Source of the DNA: Undibacterium sp049340185
Lineage (GTDB): Bacteria; Pseudomonadota; Gammaproteobacteria; Burkholderiales; Burkholderiaceae_D
Direction: 5' to 3'
Length of the DNA stretch: 64,000 bases
Assembly (NCBI RefSeq): GCF_049340185.1
Contig: NZ_JBMPPC010000009.1
Location: 1 to 64,000 of the forward strand
Shown: piece by piece, positions 37,771 through 47,888 of the stretch
Layout of the letters: every line of letters starts with the position of its first letter
Numbering within the stretch: the first letter of the stretch is position 1
Position numbers and translations under genes: made by a program
The notes under the pieces: generated by a model
The model's input: only the letters and a program-made list of their open reading frames with translations
Told to the model about the DNA's origin: nothing
The model's database searches: none

Positions 37771-39522
37771 TCAGATCAATGCCAGCTGTGTCAGGTAGTC
37801 CTGAATCACATCAGGATCATAGCAATGCAGGATTTTTTTAATCAGTGCCTGAAGATTGCCGATGTTCGTGTTCAGAATTTCTTGCTTAATCTCTGGCAAC
37901 AAAGCGGCGGGCATCGAAAGTTCGCGGAACCCCATTCCGATCAGCAAACGCGTGAGGCGCAGGTCGCCCGCCATACCGCCGCAAATCGCTACCGGGATTT
38001 CGGCACGCTGTCCGGCGGTCACCGTCATTGCCAGCAACTGCAAAATCGCCGGATGAATATCGCTGTATAAATGTGCGACCTCATGATCTGCGCGGTCAAT
38101 GGCGAGCGTGTATTGAATCAGATCATTGGTACCGATGGAGAGAAAATCCAGTTTTTTCACAAACATCGGCAAGCTCAACGCAGCAGCAGGCACCTCGATC
38201 ATGGCGCCGACAGGCACAGTGTCATCGAATTTTTGCGATTCGTGACGCAAAGACTCCTTGGCCTGGTCGATCAGGGCCAGAGACTGATCAATCTCAAAGG
38301 CATGGGCCATCATCGGGATCAGGATATGCACGGGGCCAAATGCTGAGGCGCGCAAAATCGCGCGTAATTGCGTCAAGAATAATTGCGGCTCGGCGAGACA
38401 ATAACGAATCGCCCGCAAACCCAGAGCCGGATTCAAAATATTATGATCGCTGGTATCCAGCGGTTTATCCGCGCCGACGTCCAGCGTGCGTATCGTGACA
38501 GGCTTGCCTTTCATCGCAAGTACGGCATCACGATAGGCGACGAACTGTTCTTCCTCGGTCGGTAATTGCTGCTCCTGACCGGTACGCCCCATGAACAGGA
38601 ACTCGGAACGGAATAACCCGACACCGCTGGCGCCCGCCTCCATTGCGCTGATCGCATCTTGCGGCAATTCGATATTCGCCAGCAAGGTGATTTCTATCCC
38701 GTCCTGGGTAATCGCCGGAGTTTTTTTGAGTTTGGCTAATTTTTTACGCGCTTTTAACAAAGCTGCCAGGCGAAGACGGTATTCCTCAATCACCAATGGT
38801 GTCGGTGCGACGATCACGACACCTGCGTCGCTGTCGATAATCAGCCAGTCATCCTGCTGAATCAGGCGGGACGCATTGCCCAAACCGACCACTGCCGGAA
38901 TACCAAGGCTACGCGAAACAATGGCGGTGTGAGAGTTCTGACCACCTTCATCGGTGACAAAACCAGCGAATGCGACGTCACGGAATTGCATCATATCGGC
39001 GGGCGAAATATCCCGCGCTACTACGATCATATTGGCATTGCGCTCGTCGATCCCAGCCTCACGAGGCAAGTCATGTGCGCTGCCGGTCAAGACTTTGAGT
39101 ACCCGTTCCGCCACTTGCTGGATATCGGCTTTGCGTTCGCGCAGGTAGTCGTCTTCAATCTCATCGAACTGCGCTGACAAGGCGTCGATCTGGGTGACCA
39201 GCGCCCACTCGGCGTTGTAGTGGCGGGAACGAATGATATCCAGCGGCGCTTCGGAAATCATCGGATCAGACAGGATCAAGGCATGCACATCGAGGAAGGC
39301 GCCCAGCTCGGTCGGCGCATCCTGTGGCAAATCAGCCCAAATTGTTTGCAGTTCTTTATGGACTTGCACCAGCGCGTCCTTGAGGCGCTGGACCTCCGCC
39401 TCGATTTGCTCCTGGGCGACCAGATAATGCTGAACATCGAGCGCTGCCGGGCGCAGTAAATGCGCTCTGCCGATGGCGATGCCACGTGATACGGGGATAC
39501 CTTGCAATGTAAATGACGCCAC
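37771..39522 (-). CDS. ptsI: Phosphoenolpyruvate-protein phosphotransferase (enzyme I)
   Basis: A 583-residue PTS enzyme I that takes phosphate from PEP and passes it to HPr. The active His198 is in GGQNSHTAIVSR; the PEP-binding barrel shows GLFRSEFLFM and SIGTNDLIQYTLA. It starts at GTG 39522 with a GAGGGG site upstream. It lies 92 bases after ptsH in the EIIA-HPr-EI operon. Confidence 0.96.
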   Translation of the reverse strand: MASFTLQGIPVSRGIAIGRAHLLRPAALDVQHYLVAQEQIEAEVQRLKDALVQVHKELQTIWADLPQDAPTELGAFLDVHALILSDPMISEAPLDIIRSRHYNAEWALVTQIDALSAQFDEIEDDYLRERKADIQQVAERVLKVLTGSAHDLPREAGIDERNANMIVVARDISPADMMQFRDVAFAGFVTDEGGQNSHTAIVSRSLGIPAVVGLGNASRLIQQDDWLIIDSDAGVVIVAPTPLVIEEYRLRLAALLKARKKLAKLKKTPAITQDGIEITLLANIELPQDAISAMEAGASGVGLFRSEFLFMGRTGQEQQLPTEEEQFVAYRDAVLAMKGKPVTIRTLDVGADKPLDTSDHNILNPALGLRAIRYCLAEPQLFLTQLRAILRASAFGPVHILIPMMAHAFEIDQSLALIDQAKESLRHESQKFDDTVPVGAMIEVPAAALSLPMFVKKLDFLSIGTNDLIQYTLAIDRADHEVAHLYSDIHPAILQLLAMTVTAGQRAEIPVAICGGMAGDLRLTRLLIGMGFRELSMPAALLPEIKQEILNTNIGNLQALIKKILHCYDPDVIQDYLTQLALI

Positions 39523-39614
39523 GCTTTGTCCCCTCGTTCTTTTTATGTCGATCGTGATTTTTGCTTTAACTTACCCGCTACTGGTTTGATGAGGCAGGTA
39601 GGCCGCTGACCTCG

Positions 39615-39884
39615 CTACTCGCCTTCGCCGAACTTATCATTAATCAGCGCGACGATGGCATCGAAACAGGCTTGTTCGTCCTCACCCTCGGTCTCTAGCA
39701 TGACTTTGCTACCTTTGCCTGCTGCTAGCATCATGACGCCCATAATGGATTTGCCGTTGACACGCCGGTTGTTGCGGGTGAGCCAGACTTCGCTTTTGTA
39801 TTTGCTCGCTAACTGAGTGAATTTGGCAGAAGCACGTGCGTGCAGGCCAAGCTTGTTCACGATTTCGATTTCTTGTTGGATCAT
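39615..39884 (-). CDS. ptsH: Phosphocarrier protein HPr
   Basis: An 89-residue HPr with the phosphorylatable His15 (GLHARASAKF) and a regulatory Ser46 in GKSIMGVM. It relays phosphate from EI to the EIIA encoded just upstream. Ser46 would allow control by an HPr kinase, whose gene is not in this window. Confidence 0.97.
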   Translation of the reverse strand: MIQQEIEIVNKLGLHARASAKFTQLASKYKSEVWLTRNNRRVNGKSIMGVMMLAAGKGSKVMLETEGEDEQACFDAIVALINDKFGEGE

Positions 39885-39928
39885 TGTGCTTTCACTTTTT
39901 TGAACAGAACGAACAACATTAAGGAGAA

Positions 39929-40336
39929 CTAATGGGGAGAAAGACGAACTCGGCTATCGACACGCAGTGCGCCGTTTTGCCCGCCCGCCAGCGCCATTTC
40001 GACCACCACATCCAGCGTATCGTGGCGATAGGTGATCGCCCGCAACAGCATCGGCATGCTAATGCCAGCAATCGTGGCGACCCGATCCGGCTCGCCGAGC
40101 TGTCGGCAGCAATTCGAAGGCGTACCGCCCAAAATATCGGTCATGACCAGCACACCGGAGCCATCGTCGAGACGTTTGACGGCCTCACGGGCGAGGTGAT
40201 TGACCTGATCAATATTTTGATCAGCAATCACATCAATCGCCTCCAGACGCTCCGGCCTGCCCCGGAACACATGCGATGCGGCCTCGATAAAGGCCGAACC
40301 TAAAGGCGCATGGGTTAGTAAAAGAATCCCGACCAT
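39929..40336 (-). CDS. PTS EIIA, mannose/fructose family
   Basis: A 135-residue EIIA-Man-type domain with active His9 in LLLTHAPLGSAF and the conserved DILGGTPSN. No EIIB, EIIC or EIID gene is present, so with EI and HPr it most likely forms a regulatory phosphorelay rather than a sugar importer. ATG 40336 is preferred to an in-frame TTG at 40363. Confidence 0.92.
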   Translation of the reverse strand: MVGILLLTHAPLGSAFIEAASHVFRGRPERLEAIDVIADQNIDQVNHLAREAVKRLDDGSGVLVMTDILGGTPSNCCRQLGEPDRVATIAGISMPMLLRAITYRHDTLDVVVEMALAGGQNGALRVDSRVRLSPH

Positions 40337-40502
40337 TTTCACATTTCTGGGGAGTATGCTCAAAAACCATGCTTACTCCGCACTATTTATCTAGACATTA
40401 AAAAATACTCTAGAGGAGTATATGAATTCTTTCATCTCACACAACTGCTGCACGGAGGTTGTTACTACCCTCACCCGGATACTCGTAATGCAGAAAAGGA
40501 AT

Positions 40503-41456
40503 TCATTTACCGCTAACTGCCGCCTCCAATGCGTCGATGAACATACCCGCCACATTGAAGCCTTTTTGCTGGGTAATCTCTTGGAAGCATGTCGGACTGG
40601 TGACATTGACTTCCGTCAAATAATTCCCAATGACATCTAATCCTACCAGCAACAGGCCACGCTGGTACAGTATTGGCGCCAAAGTCTGTGCAATTTCCAG
40701 ATCCCGCGCCGTCAATTCCTGCGCCACACCCACACCACCGGCAGCCAGATTGCCGCGCACTTCTCCGTTCTGCGGAATACGAGCCAGCGCAAACGGCACG
40801 ACCTTACCGCCGATCAATAAAATCCGTTTATCGCCCTGCACGATCTCAGGAATATAGCGCTGTACCATGATGGTACGACGACCATTCTCCGTCAGTGTCT
40901 CGATCACCGATCCCAGGTTCATGCCATCTGCACGGATACGGAAAACGCCAGCGCCGCCCATGCCATCCAGCGGCTTCAGAATAATTTCCTGGTGAGTCTG
41001 ATGGAAAGCGCGAATCCTTTGCTCATCCCGCGTCACCAGCGTCGGCGTAGTGAACTGGCTAAATTGCGCAATACTTAGCTTTTCATTGTGATTACGGATC
41101 GCTGCCGGCTTATTAAATACGCGTGCACCCTGCTGCTCAGCCAGCTCCAGCAAATACGTCGCGTATATGTACTCCATGTCAAATGGCGGATCCTTGCGCT
41201 GCAAGACGGCATCAAAGTCACTCAGGCGCATCGCCTTGGGCGCCTCCGCACGATACCAGTCATCAGCGTCGCCCGTGAGTGTGATGAGGCGAATATTTGC
41301 CACAACCACACCACTTTCCAGCGCCATATCTTCGGGACCGAACGCATATAAGGCATACCCTCGCTGCGCCGCCTCGCGCATCATCGCAAAGGTCGAATCT
41401 TTGTAGGTTTTGAATTGATCGAGAGGGTCGGTCAGGAAGGCAATTTTCATAGTCAT
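40503..41456 (-). CDS. gshB: Glutathione synthetase
   Basis: A 317-residue ATP-grasp enzyme joining gamma-glutamylcysteine and glycine. Signatures: LQRKDPPFD, LKPLDGMGGAGVFR and NVTSPTC. It is the third gene of gshA / small membrane protein / gshB. About 165 bases separate it from the EIIA gene; there GGAGTATGC / GCTTACTCC (40351-40379) forms a possible hairpin. Confidence 0.96.
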   Translation of the reverse strand: MTMKIAFLTDPLDQFKTYKDSTFAMMREAAQRGYALYAFGPEDMALESGVVVANIRLITLTGDADDWYRAEAPKAMRLSDFDAVLQRKDPPFDMEYIYATYLLELAEQQGARVFNKPAAIRNHNEKLSIAQFSQFTTPTLVTRDEQRIRAFHQTHQEIILKPLDGMGGAGVFRIRADGMNLGSVIETLTENGRRTIMVQRYIPEIVQGDKRILLIGGKVVPFALARIPQNGEVRGNLAAGGVGVAQELTARDLEIAQTLAPILYQRGLLLVGLDVIGNYLTEVNVTSPTCFQEITQQKGFNVAGMFIDALEAAVSGK

Positions 41457-41535
41457 TAATTGAACACTACTGTTTTTTATGAGAGCAAAACAAGTTTTTT
41501 TGAGTTTGCAGGATTACTTAAACTGCTCACCCGTT

Positions 41536-41772
41536 TCACCATTCACGCCAGAGCCAGTCTTTCAGTGAATACCAAAACTCGTCGCCATATTTCATCGCCA
41601 GGAAACCACAGACAAGCATGGCGGCAACAACCATCCCAAGCTTTAATCCAAAAGAAGAAACCACATACTCGAGCACTAAACCTATACCAACGAATACGCC
41701 AAGCAGAGCACCGCAGCCAAAACGAACACGCTTTTCCGAATCATCCGGCTCCATATCGCTCTGGCTGCTCAT
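41536..41772 (-). CDS. Small membrane protein between gshA and gshB
   Basis: A 78-residue protein: charged N-terminus, two hydrophobic segments (about 19-40 and 45-60) and a Trp-rich tail (FWYSLKDWLWREW). I do not recognise a function. Its place 21 bases after gshA and 79 before gshB suggests co-transcription and perhaps a conserved role in these bacteria. Confidence 0.7.
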   Translation of the reverse strand: MSSQSDMEPDDSEKRVRFGCGALLGVFVGIGLVLEYVVSSFGLKLGMVVAAMLVCGFLAMKYGDEFWYSLKDWLWREW

Positions 41773-41793
41773 ACACGCTCTGATGAATATACT

Positions 41794-43092
41794 TCAATAC
41801 ACTTCAGGATTCGGATCCGTTCTTTCCAGCTCCAGCGAGGCCGCCAGTAACGCCAGTCGCGCCACAACGCCATACATATAAAACCGGTTCGGTGCAGCAG
41901 TTCCCGGCTTAGCCCTCATGTCAGGCACTGCGTGCTGCTGGGCAAACGCCAGCGGCACAAAATGCATGCCAGGTGCGTTGAGATTTTCATCAACGCCACG
42001 ATCTTCGTGGACGCGATAAAAGCCGCCGACCACATAACGGTCAATCATGTAGACAACAGGTTCAGCGACCGATTCATTAATTTGCTCGAAGGTGTGTACG
42101 CCCTCCTGCACGATGACATCCGAGACTTCCAGCCCATCTTTGACGACCGACATTTTATTGCGCTGCTTACGGTTCAAATCACGGACTTCGCTTGAATCAT
42201 GCACCGTCATAACGCCCATGCCATAGGTACCAGCATCGGCTTTCACAATGACGAAGGGTTTTTCTTTGATGCCGTATTCTTTGTATTTTTTGCGTATCTT
42301 TGCCAGAACGGTATCGACCGTCGCCGCCAGCGTATCAATCCCGGTACCTTCGTGGAAGTTAATCCCATGACATTTCGCGAAGTAAGGATTCAACATCCAA
42401 GGATCAATATCAACCAGCTTCGCAAATTTTTTAACAACCTCGTCATACGCTGAAAAATGATTGGTCTTGCGACGCACGGCCCAACCAGCGTGCAGCGGCG
42501 GCAACAAGGTTTGCTCGTTCAGATTTTCGAGAATCGCCGGAATCCCTGCGGACAAATCATTGTTTAACACGATGGTACAAGGATCGAAATTCTTCAGGCC
42601 GAGGCGACGACCATTGGCCGAGCGCTCCAGCGGCTCCAGAATAAGTTGCGTACCATCGGGCAGATCAACCGGCGTTGGCTCCTTGATGTCTTCGGATAGA
42701 GAACCGAGACGCACGTTCAGACCGGTCTGACGATAAATCTGCATCTGTCGTGCCACGTTTTGCAAATAAAAAGCATTGCGGGTATGGCGCTCAGGGATCA
42801 GCAGCAAATTTTTCGCATCGGGGCAATATTTTTCGATCGCGGCCATAGCGGCCTGCACGGCGAGTGGCAGCATTTCTTGCGAAAGATTATTAAACCCGCC
42901 AGGGAAAAGATTAGTGTCTACCGGGGCTAGCTTAAAGCCCGAATTACGCAAATCAACCGAGCAATAGAATGGCGGCGTATGCTCCTGCCATTCGAGCCTG
43001 AACCAGCGTTCAATCGCCGGTGTGGCTTCAAGAATTTTCTTTTCTAGATCATGCAGGGGCCCGTTGAGGGCGGTGACGAGATGCGGAACCAT
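41794..43092 (-). CDS. gshA: Glutamate-cysteine ligase
   Basis: A 432-residue enzyme making gamma-glutamylcysteine, the first step of glutathione synthesis. It belongs to the betaproteobacterial type (VKADAGTYGMGVMTVHD, CHGINFHEGTGIDT) rather than the E. coli type. First gene of the glutathione operon. Confidence 0.93.
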   Translation of the reverse strand: MVPHLVTALNGPLHDLEKKILEATPAIERWFRLEWQEHTPPFYCSVDLRNSGFKLAPVDTNLFPGGFNNLSQEMLPLAVQAAMAAIEKYCPDAKNLLLIPERHTRNAFYLQNVARQMQIYRQTGLNVRLGSLSEDIKEPTPVDLPDGTQLILEPLERSANGRRLGLKNFDPCTIVLNNDLSAGIPAILENLNEQTLLPPLHAGWAVRRKTNHFSAYDEVVKKFAKLVDIDPWMLNPYFAKCHGINFHEGTGIDTLAATVDTVLAKIRKKYKEYGIKEKPFVIVKADAGTYGMGVMTVHDSSEVRDLNRKQRNKMSVVKDGLEVSDVIVQEGVHTFEQINESVAEPVVYMIDRYVVGGFYRVHEDRGVDENLNAPGMHFVPLAFAQQHAVPDMRAKPGTAAPNRFYMYGVVARLALLAASLELERTDPNPEVY

Positions 43093-43317
43093 ATTGACCT
43101 TTTGATAGCGGATACTAGCGAATACTACTAGCTGACACGTTGAGACTTAGTAGCCGATTTTAACGGGAATCAGCAATCGACGTGCCTGGTCTCGCTAACT
43201 TGGGATGAAATGCTGATTATCAAGATGTGTCGTCGTTTTGCCTCACTACATTTGCATGAAAAAACAGAATGCAAATCTCAGGCGACGCCAGCCTGATTCA
43301 CCGGCATTAAACGACAA

Positions 43318-43617
43318 TTATGATTTGGCTAATAAATCGAAGTGCTCTACCGTCGGCGGCACAGCAAAAAAAGAACCCACAATCCCGCGCCACTGCAAGA
43401 ACGCAGGCGACTCACGAAAATCAACCGTGTGATTTTCCAATGTATCCCAAAAAATCATGAGCACATAACGCTCGGGGGATTCAATGCCTTTGTTCACTTT
43501 ATATCCGCGAAAACCCTTTGCGTGCGAGATCACCTCTGTCAAACCACGTTGAATAGCAAGATCAAATTCTGCCTGCTTGCCCGGTTGGATCCGGATATCG
43601 GCGAGTTCTAAAATCAT
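43318..43617 (-). CDS. Antibiotic biosynthesis monooxygenase (ABM) domain protein
   Basis: A 99-residue ferredoxin-like alpha/beta-barrel protein with RIQPGKQAEFD and the central YVLMIFWDTLENHTVDFR, typical of ABM-family small dimeric proteins. Members oxidise quinones, degrade haem or have no known activity. The substrate here cannot be read. It stands alone, with gaps on both sides. Confidence 0.8.
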   Translation of the reverse strand: MILELADIRIQPGKQAEFDLAIQRGLTEVISHAKGFRGYKVNKGIESPERYVLMIFWDTLENHTVDFRESPAFLQWRGIVGSFFAVPPTVEHFDLLAKS

Positions 43618-43682
43618 GGTGCGTCCTTTTTAGTCAGTATTTCAGTCGGTAATAAGTTTTTTGAATTCTATGTCAGTCCTCT

Positions 43683-44696
43683 TCACACCAGTCCCTGATC
43701 GGTTAGCTCTTTTTTGAGATACGCATAAAACACGGGGGCGGCAACCACGCCGGGCAGACCAAATACGGTCTCCATCACCAGGATTGCCGTCAGCAATTCC
43801 CATGAGCGGGCGTTGACCTGCGCGCCGATGATACGGGCGTTTAAGAAGTATTCTAGTTTATGGATCACGATCATGAATATCAGGGATGCACCGGCAGTGT
43901 TGAGAGAATGCGACAGGCCAACGATCACAATCACTGCGTTAGATACGATATTTCCGACGACCGGAATCAGACCGGCGATAAAAGTAATCGCAATCATGCT
44001 CTTGGTCAGAGGTAAATGGATTCCTGCCAGTGGCAATACAATCATCAGATAAATAGCGGTAAATACAGTATTGATCAGCGAAATCCGCACCTGAGCAAAT
44101 ACGATTTTCTGAAACATCAATCCCAGATTAGCAACGCGCTGATGCAAGGCCGCAGCAAACGGGCGATAGTTCGCCTGCTCTATGGTGTCCTGCAAAGCAA
44201 CCATGCTACCGATCACCATCCCCAGCAAGAGATGCACAATCACATGAAAAGCTTCCTGGCCCAGGATCTTGGCCTCTCCCGCATGTTCACGCAAAGAAGT
44301 GCTCAGCATCTCCCTCAAGTCGTCCACATCGCCTGGCAAATTAGCGCTGACCCATTCCGGCATCTGATTACGTGAGGCCTCGATAATATCGGCGAGTTTT
44401 TGCAGTAACACATGCACATTGCCACCATCACTGCGAAGATAGGCATACAGCGCCCAGATCATCAGAGTGATCGCGGTGACGATCAGTACCGATAAAAAAA
44501 TGACGGCAATCATGCGCGCACGCTGACCGCTGAATTTTTTCTCTATCGTCGGAGCCAGCAAATGAATCAGCGAATATACCAGTAAGCCGGAGAACAGAGC
44601 CGCCAGCAAACCGGCCTTCAGTACCAGCAACAAAGCCAGCATCGCCAATACATAAGACGCCCATAGCGGCATATTGAATTTAGTGGTTTGGGTCAT
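43683..44696 (-). CDS. AI-2E family (PerM-like) transporter
   Basis: A 337-residue inner-membrane protein with about eight helices. The conserved C-terminal FIAGLIPVVGNIVSNAVIV is the AI-2E transporter motif. Family members export autoinducer-2 or act as Na+/H+ antiporters; the substrate is not determined. Confidence 0.9.
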   Translation of the reverse strand: MTQTTKFNMPLWASYVLAMLALLLVLKAGLLAALFSGLLVYSLIHLLAPTIEKKFSGQRARMIAVIFLSVLIVTAITLMIWALYAYLRSDGGNVHVLLQKLADIIEASRNQMPEWVSANLPGDVDDLREMLSTSLREHAGEAKILGQEAFHVIVHLLLGMVIGSMVALQDTIEQANYRPFAAALHQRVANLGLMFQKIVFAQVRISLINTVFTAIYLMIVLPLAGIHLPLTKSMIAITFIAGLIPVVGNIVSNAVIVIVGLSHSLNTAGASLIFMIVIHKLEYFLNARIIGAQVNARSWELLTAILVMETVFGLPGVVAAPVFYAYLKKELTDQGLV

Positions 44697-44781
44697 AGGG
44701 AGTCATTCCGTAAAAGTAGTCGGTGGCACCAATCATATGCAATCAAAACATAGTCAAGATACAACCAAGAGCGGTCCAACA

Positions 44782-45162
44782 TCAACGCAACAAGCCGATC
44801 ACTGCGAGCAACAATAGGCTCAGCGACGCCGTGATTGTCAGTACAAAACCTTTAGCACGCCTACTGGCATCCCGATAATAAGCCAGCGCATACCAGATCC
44901 GGCCCACGACCCACACAGCACCACCGATAGCCGCAGCGTGATCACCAAACCACAGCGCGCATAGCCACAGACAAGGTAAAAACAAGATGATTTGCTCTAC
45001 CGTATTGAGCTGCACCCGCATGGCACGCAAAAACTCAGGAGGCCCGTCAACGGCGGGGGCTTTGACGCCATAACGGCTGCGTGCCCGACTGACATTGACA
45101 GCAGTCCAGACATACACGGCCAGTGCCGCTATCGTTGCCCAGCTTGTCCATTGCATTTGCAT
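44782..45162 (-). CDS. MAPEG-family membrane protein
   Basis: About 126 residues with four transmembrane helices, including RVQLNTVEQIILFLP and GRIWYALAYYRDASRRAKGF. MAPEG proteins include glutathione S-transferases and eicosanoid enzymes; bacterial ones are mostly uncharacterised. ATG 45162 gives the normal family length; an open extension to 45270 does not look like part of the protein. Confidence 0.87.
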   Translation of the reverse strand: MQMQWTSWATIAALAVYVWTAVNVSRARSRYGVKAPAVDGPPEFLRAMRVQLNTVEQIILFLPCLWLCALWFGDHAAAIGGAVWVVGRIWYALAYYRDASRRAKGFVLTITASLSLLLLAVIGLLR

Positions 45163-45378
45163 CTTCGGTCCGATCACAAACAGATTAAGGGAAATTCCAG
45201 AGCGCTTGCTACAACTTGTTGCATCAACAGAAACGAGTTTTAATAATGAGACAAGTATCATATTGCACATCAGGAAATAATTGATACAGACTTTTACATT
45301 TTGCGTGTCTTCCTGTGTCTTCCTTTTTGGGGTGTTCGTCGTTATATGAGGACTGTGATTAATAAAACGAGGTACAAA

Positions 45379-45924
45379 ATGCGCATCAATCTGAAAAAAA
45401 CAGCCATTCTCTCCGCCACGACAGCCTTATTGGGCCTGGCAGGCATGTCCGCAGCAAGTGCGGCAGATTTTGAAGATTTTGCCCGGGTCATCAGCGTCAC
45501 GCCTCAAGTAGAGCAAGTTAATGTGCCACGCCAGGAGTGCCGTACTGAATACGAAAACGTCCAACGTCAGCAACCACAACGCGAACGTAGTGCTGGCGGC
45601 TCTATCATCGGCGGTATCGCCGGTGGCCTGCTGGGCAGCCAAGTCGGTGGCGGCAATGGCCGTATCGCCGCCGCAGCAGCCGGAGCATTGACCGGTGCGA
45701 TCGTCGGCGATCGCGTCGACAATGGTAACAACGACAATAATCGTGGGCAAAGCACGTATGAGAGCCAGCCAGTACGTCGCTGCGCTAATGTCGACCGTTG
45801 GGAAACCCGCAATAACGGCTACGCAGTGACCTATGAATATCACAACCGTACCTACACCAGCGTCATGCCGTACGATCCGGGTTCACGTTTGAAACTGCAT
45901 GTCTCATTAACGCCACGTCCATAA
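45379..45924 (+). CDS. Exported glycine-zipper (17-kDa surface-antigen-like) protein
   Basis: A 181-residue protein with a signal peptide (ending SAASA). A glycine-zipper 2TM segment (GGSIIGGIAGGLLGSQVGGG then AGALTGAIVG) precedes a small C-terminal domain. Such proteins sit in the periplasm or outer membrane. ATG 45379 has GAGGT 6 bases upstream. Two strong hairpins follow the stop. Confidence 0.88.
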   Translation: MRINLKKTAILSATTALLGLAGMSAASAADFEDFARVISVTPQVEQVNVPRQECRTEYENVQRQQPQRERSAGGSIIGGIAGGLLGSQVGGGNGRIAAAAAGALTGAIVGDRVDNGNNDNNRGQSTYESQPVRRCANVDRWETRNNGYAVTYEYHNRTYTSVMPYDPGSRLKLHVSLTPRP

Positions 45925-45925
45925 T

Positions 45926-45985
45926 GCAGCCTGTAACGCAGGCTGCCATGTGAAAAAAATGCCGCAAATTGCGGCATTTTTTTCA
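45926..45985 (+). terminator. Tandem hairpins ending the glycine-zipper gene
   Basis: First GCAGCCTG / CAGGCTGC (45926-45946), then a perfect 15-bp stem (45951-45965 with 45971-45985) whose 3' arm ends GCGGCATTTTTTTCA. The second is a classical intrinsic terminator with flanking A and T runs, able to work in both directions. Confidence 0.92.
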
Positions 45986-46137
45986 TGCAAAATATTTCCA
46001 TGCGGAATTAATTTTCGCGCAATTTAGCAGGAAATCTGCCATCTTTATAGTATGATCTTGCCGCAACACTGCAAACAGTGATCCGTGTCATGCGACCACA
46101 CGGCATCAAAAATTGACCGCGTTTTGATCACCATCAC

Positions 46138-47607
46138 ATGCGAAAAATATTAAAACAATACGGTTTGTTGATCTGGCTATCGCTGGTTCTGATTGCTGGT
46201 TTCGTTTTCACCAATCTGGCTGGATTCATGGTGTCGCGCGATGCGATTCATCAGAGCTTGTCCGAGCAGACGCTGCCGATCACGAGTGACAATGTGTACT
46301 CTGAAATCCAGAAAGATATATTGCGTCCGGTCTTTGTCTCATCGCAAATGGCGCATGACACCTTCTTGCGCGACTGGATCATCAACGGTGAACAAGAGCC
46401 GGAGCAAATCGTCCGCTACCTGAAAGAAATCAAAACCAAGAACAATGCGATTTCCAGTTTCATGGTGTCTAATCTCACGCACCAGTACTATCACGCCAGC
46501 GGCGTCCTGAAATCCGTCAGCCCGACCGAAGCACGTGACCAATGGTTTTACCGGGTCGCCGCCATGAAACCTGCTTACGAAACCAATGTCGATGTGGACA
46601 TGGCAAATCGTGACAGCATGACGATTTTTATCAACTATAAAATTCTCGATTACAGCGGCAAATTTATCGGCGCAACCGGCATCGGCATGACCCTCGATAC
46701 CATGAAACGCCTGATCGACAGTTATCAGACTCGCTTCCACCGGAATATCTATTTCGTCGATCAAAAAGGGACGATTGTTCTGGCTGGCAGTAATATCAAA
46801 AAATCCCGTAGTTCGCTACAAAGCACACCGGGGATCAGCGACATCGCCACGCAGATTCTAGCGAATAAAAAAAGTGATTCACTGCATCTGGAATACAAGC
46901 TCGATAACGATCACATTCTCGTCAATTCGCGCTTTATCCCCGAACTGGGCTGGCATCTGCTGGTAGAGCAAGAACTCAACGGCGACCTGAAACCTTTACA
47001 AGATATCGCCTTCATCAACATCGCGATCAGTGCGGCAATCACGCTGATTGTCCTGATCCTGCTGGTGCTGTCGGTAAAACGCTATCAAGCCCGCATAGAG
47101 AAATCTGCCGCAACCGATCAGCTGACCTCACTGCTCAACCGCCAGGCATTTGACTTCGTATTTCAACAGGCGCTGCTCGATAGCGAACGCTCACGCCAAC
47201 CCTTATGCGTGGCGCTGGTCGATATCGATTTTTTCAAAAAAGTGAATGACAAACATGGTCATCTGGTCGGTGATCATGTACTCAAAGAAATTGCCCTGAT
47301 CGCAAAACGGTCGTTACGCGAGAGCGATATCATCTGTCGCTGGGGCGGTGAAGAGTTTTTGATTTTATTAAAAAACTGTACTCTCGAAAAAGCCACGTCC
47401 ATTTCCGAAAACCTGCGCAGCACTATTGCAGCGAATGATTTTTCGCGCACTACCGATTTAGCAAAAGGCAGGCTCAGTATTACCGTGAGCATGGGGGTTG
47501 CCCAATACAAGGATAATGAAAGCGAAGACAGCGTATTTGAACGTGCGGATGTCGCCTTATATCAGGCAAAAGAAAACGGTCGTAATAGCGTCTATTTCTC
47601 TGAGTAA
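46138..47607 (+). CDS. Membrane diguanylate cyclase with Cache sensor
   Basis: A 489-residue c-di-GMP synthase. Two transmembrane helices (about 10-32 and 290-315) flank a periplasmic double-Cache-like sensor domain. The GGDEF domain (about 328-489) has an intact active site GGEEF (403-407). The inhibitory I-site RxxD is RESD (394-397), five residues before it. It should therefore be active and product-inhibited. No EAL domain. Monocistronic. Confidence 0.92.
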   Translation: MRKILKQYGLLIWLSLVLIAGFVFTNLAGFMVSRDAIHQSLSEQTLPITSDNVYSEIQKDILRPVFVSSQMAHDTFLRDWIINGEQEPEQIVRYLKEIKTKNNAISSFMVSNLTHQYYHASGVLKSVSPTEARDQWFYRVAAMKPAYETNVDVDMANRDSMTIFINYKILDYSGKFIGATGIGMTLDTMKRLIDSYQTRFHRNIYFVDQKGTIVLAGSNIKKSRSSLQSTPGISDIATQILANKKSDSLHLEYKLDNDHILVNSRFIPELGWHLLVEQELNGDLKPLQDIAFINIAISAAITLIVLILLVLSVKRYQARIEKSAATDQLTSLLNRQAFDFVFQQALLDSERSRQPLCVALVDIDFFKKVNDKHGHLVGDHVLKEIALIAKRSLRESDIICRWGGEEFLILLKNCTLEKATSISENLRSTIAANDFSRTTDLAKGRLSITVSMGVAQYKDNESEDSVFERADVALYQAKENGRNSVYFSE

Positions 47608-47638
47608 TTTTTCAGTAGGACTTGCGCAAAAACTAAAA

Positions 47639-47667
47639 CCTCTCACCGCAGAGGCACGGAAACACAG
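47639..47667 (+). repeat. Dispersed intergenic repeat, copy 1
   Basis: Shares CAGAGGCACGGAAACACAG with copies near 52.8 and 53.9 kb. The core is preceded by CCTCTCACCG. It lies just after the diguanylate cyclase gene. Confidence 0.8.
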
Positions 47668-47888
47668 AAAAAAACAGGAGTGTACGGTTCCATGAAATAT
47701 CAATATCAAAATGAACCCGCAAACAGCATGCGCCTGTTGGCACAAAATGCCTCTGGAAGCCGCATCTAGCATGCAGGTTCAATTTGTATAGTGATAGTTT
47801 GTCGTGTTGTGTAAAGCCGGATTTCAGATAATTTTTTAATTATTTTCTGATTATTTTCTGATTATTCTCTTGAATAAGTCCAAAAAAT

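Noticed and set aside
44782..45270. Longer MAPEG start at 45270
   Set aside because: The first 36 residues lack homology-like features and precede the normal family start.
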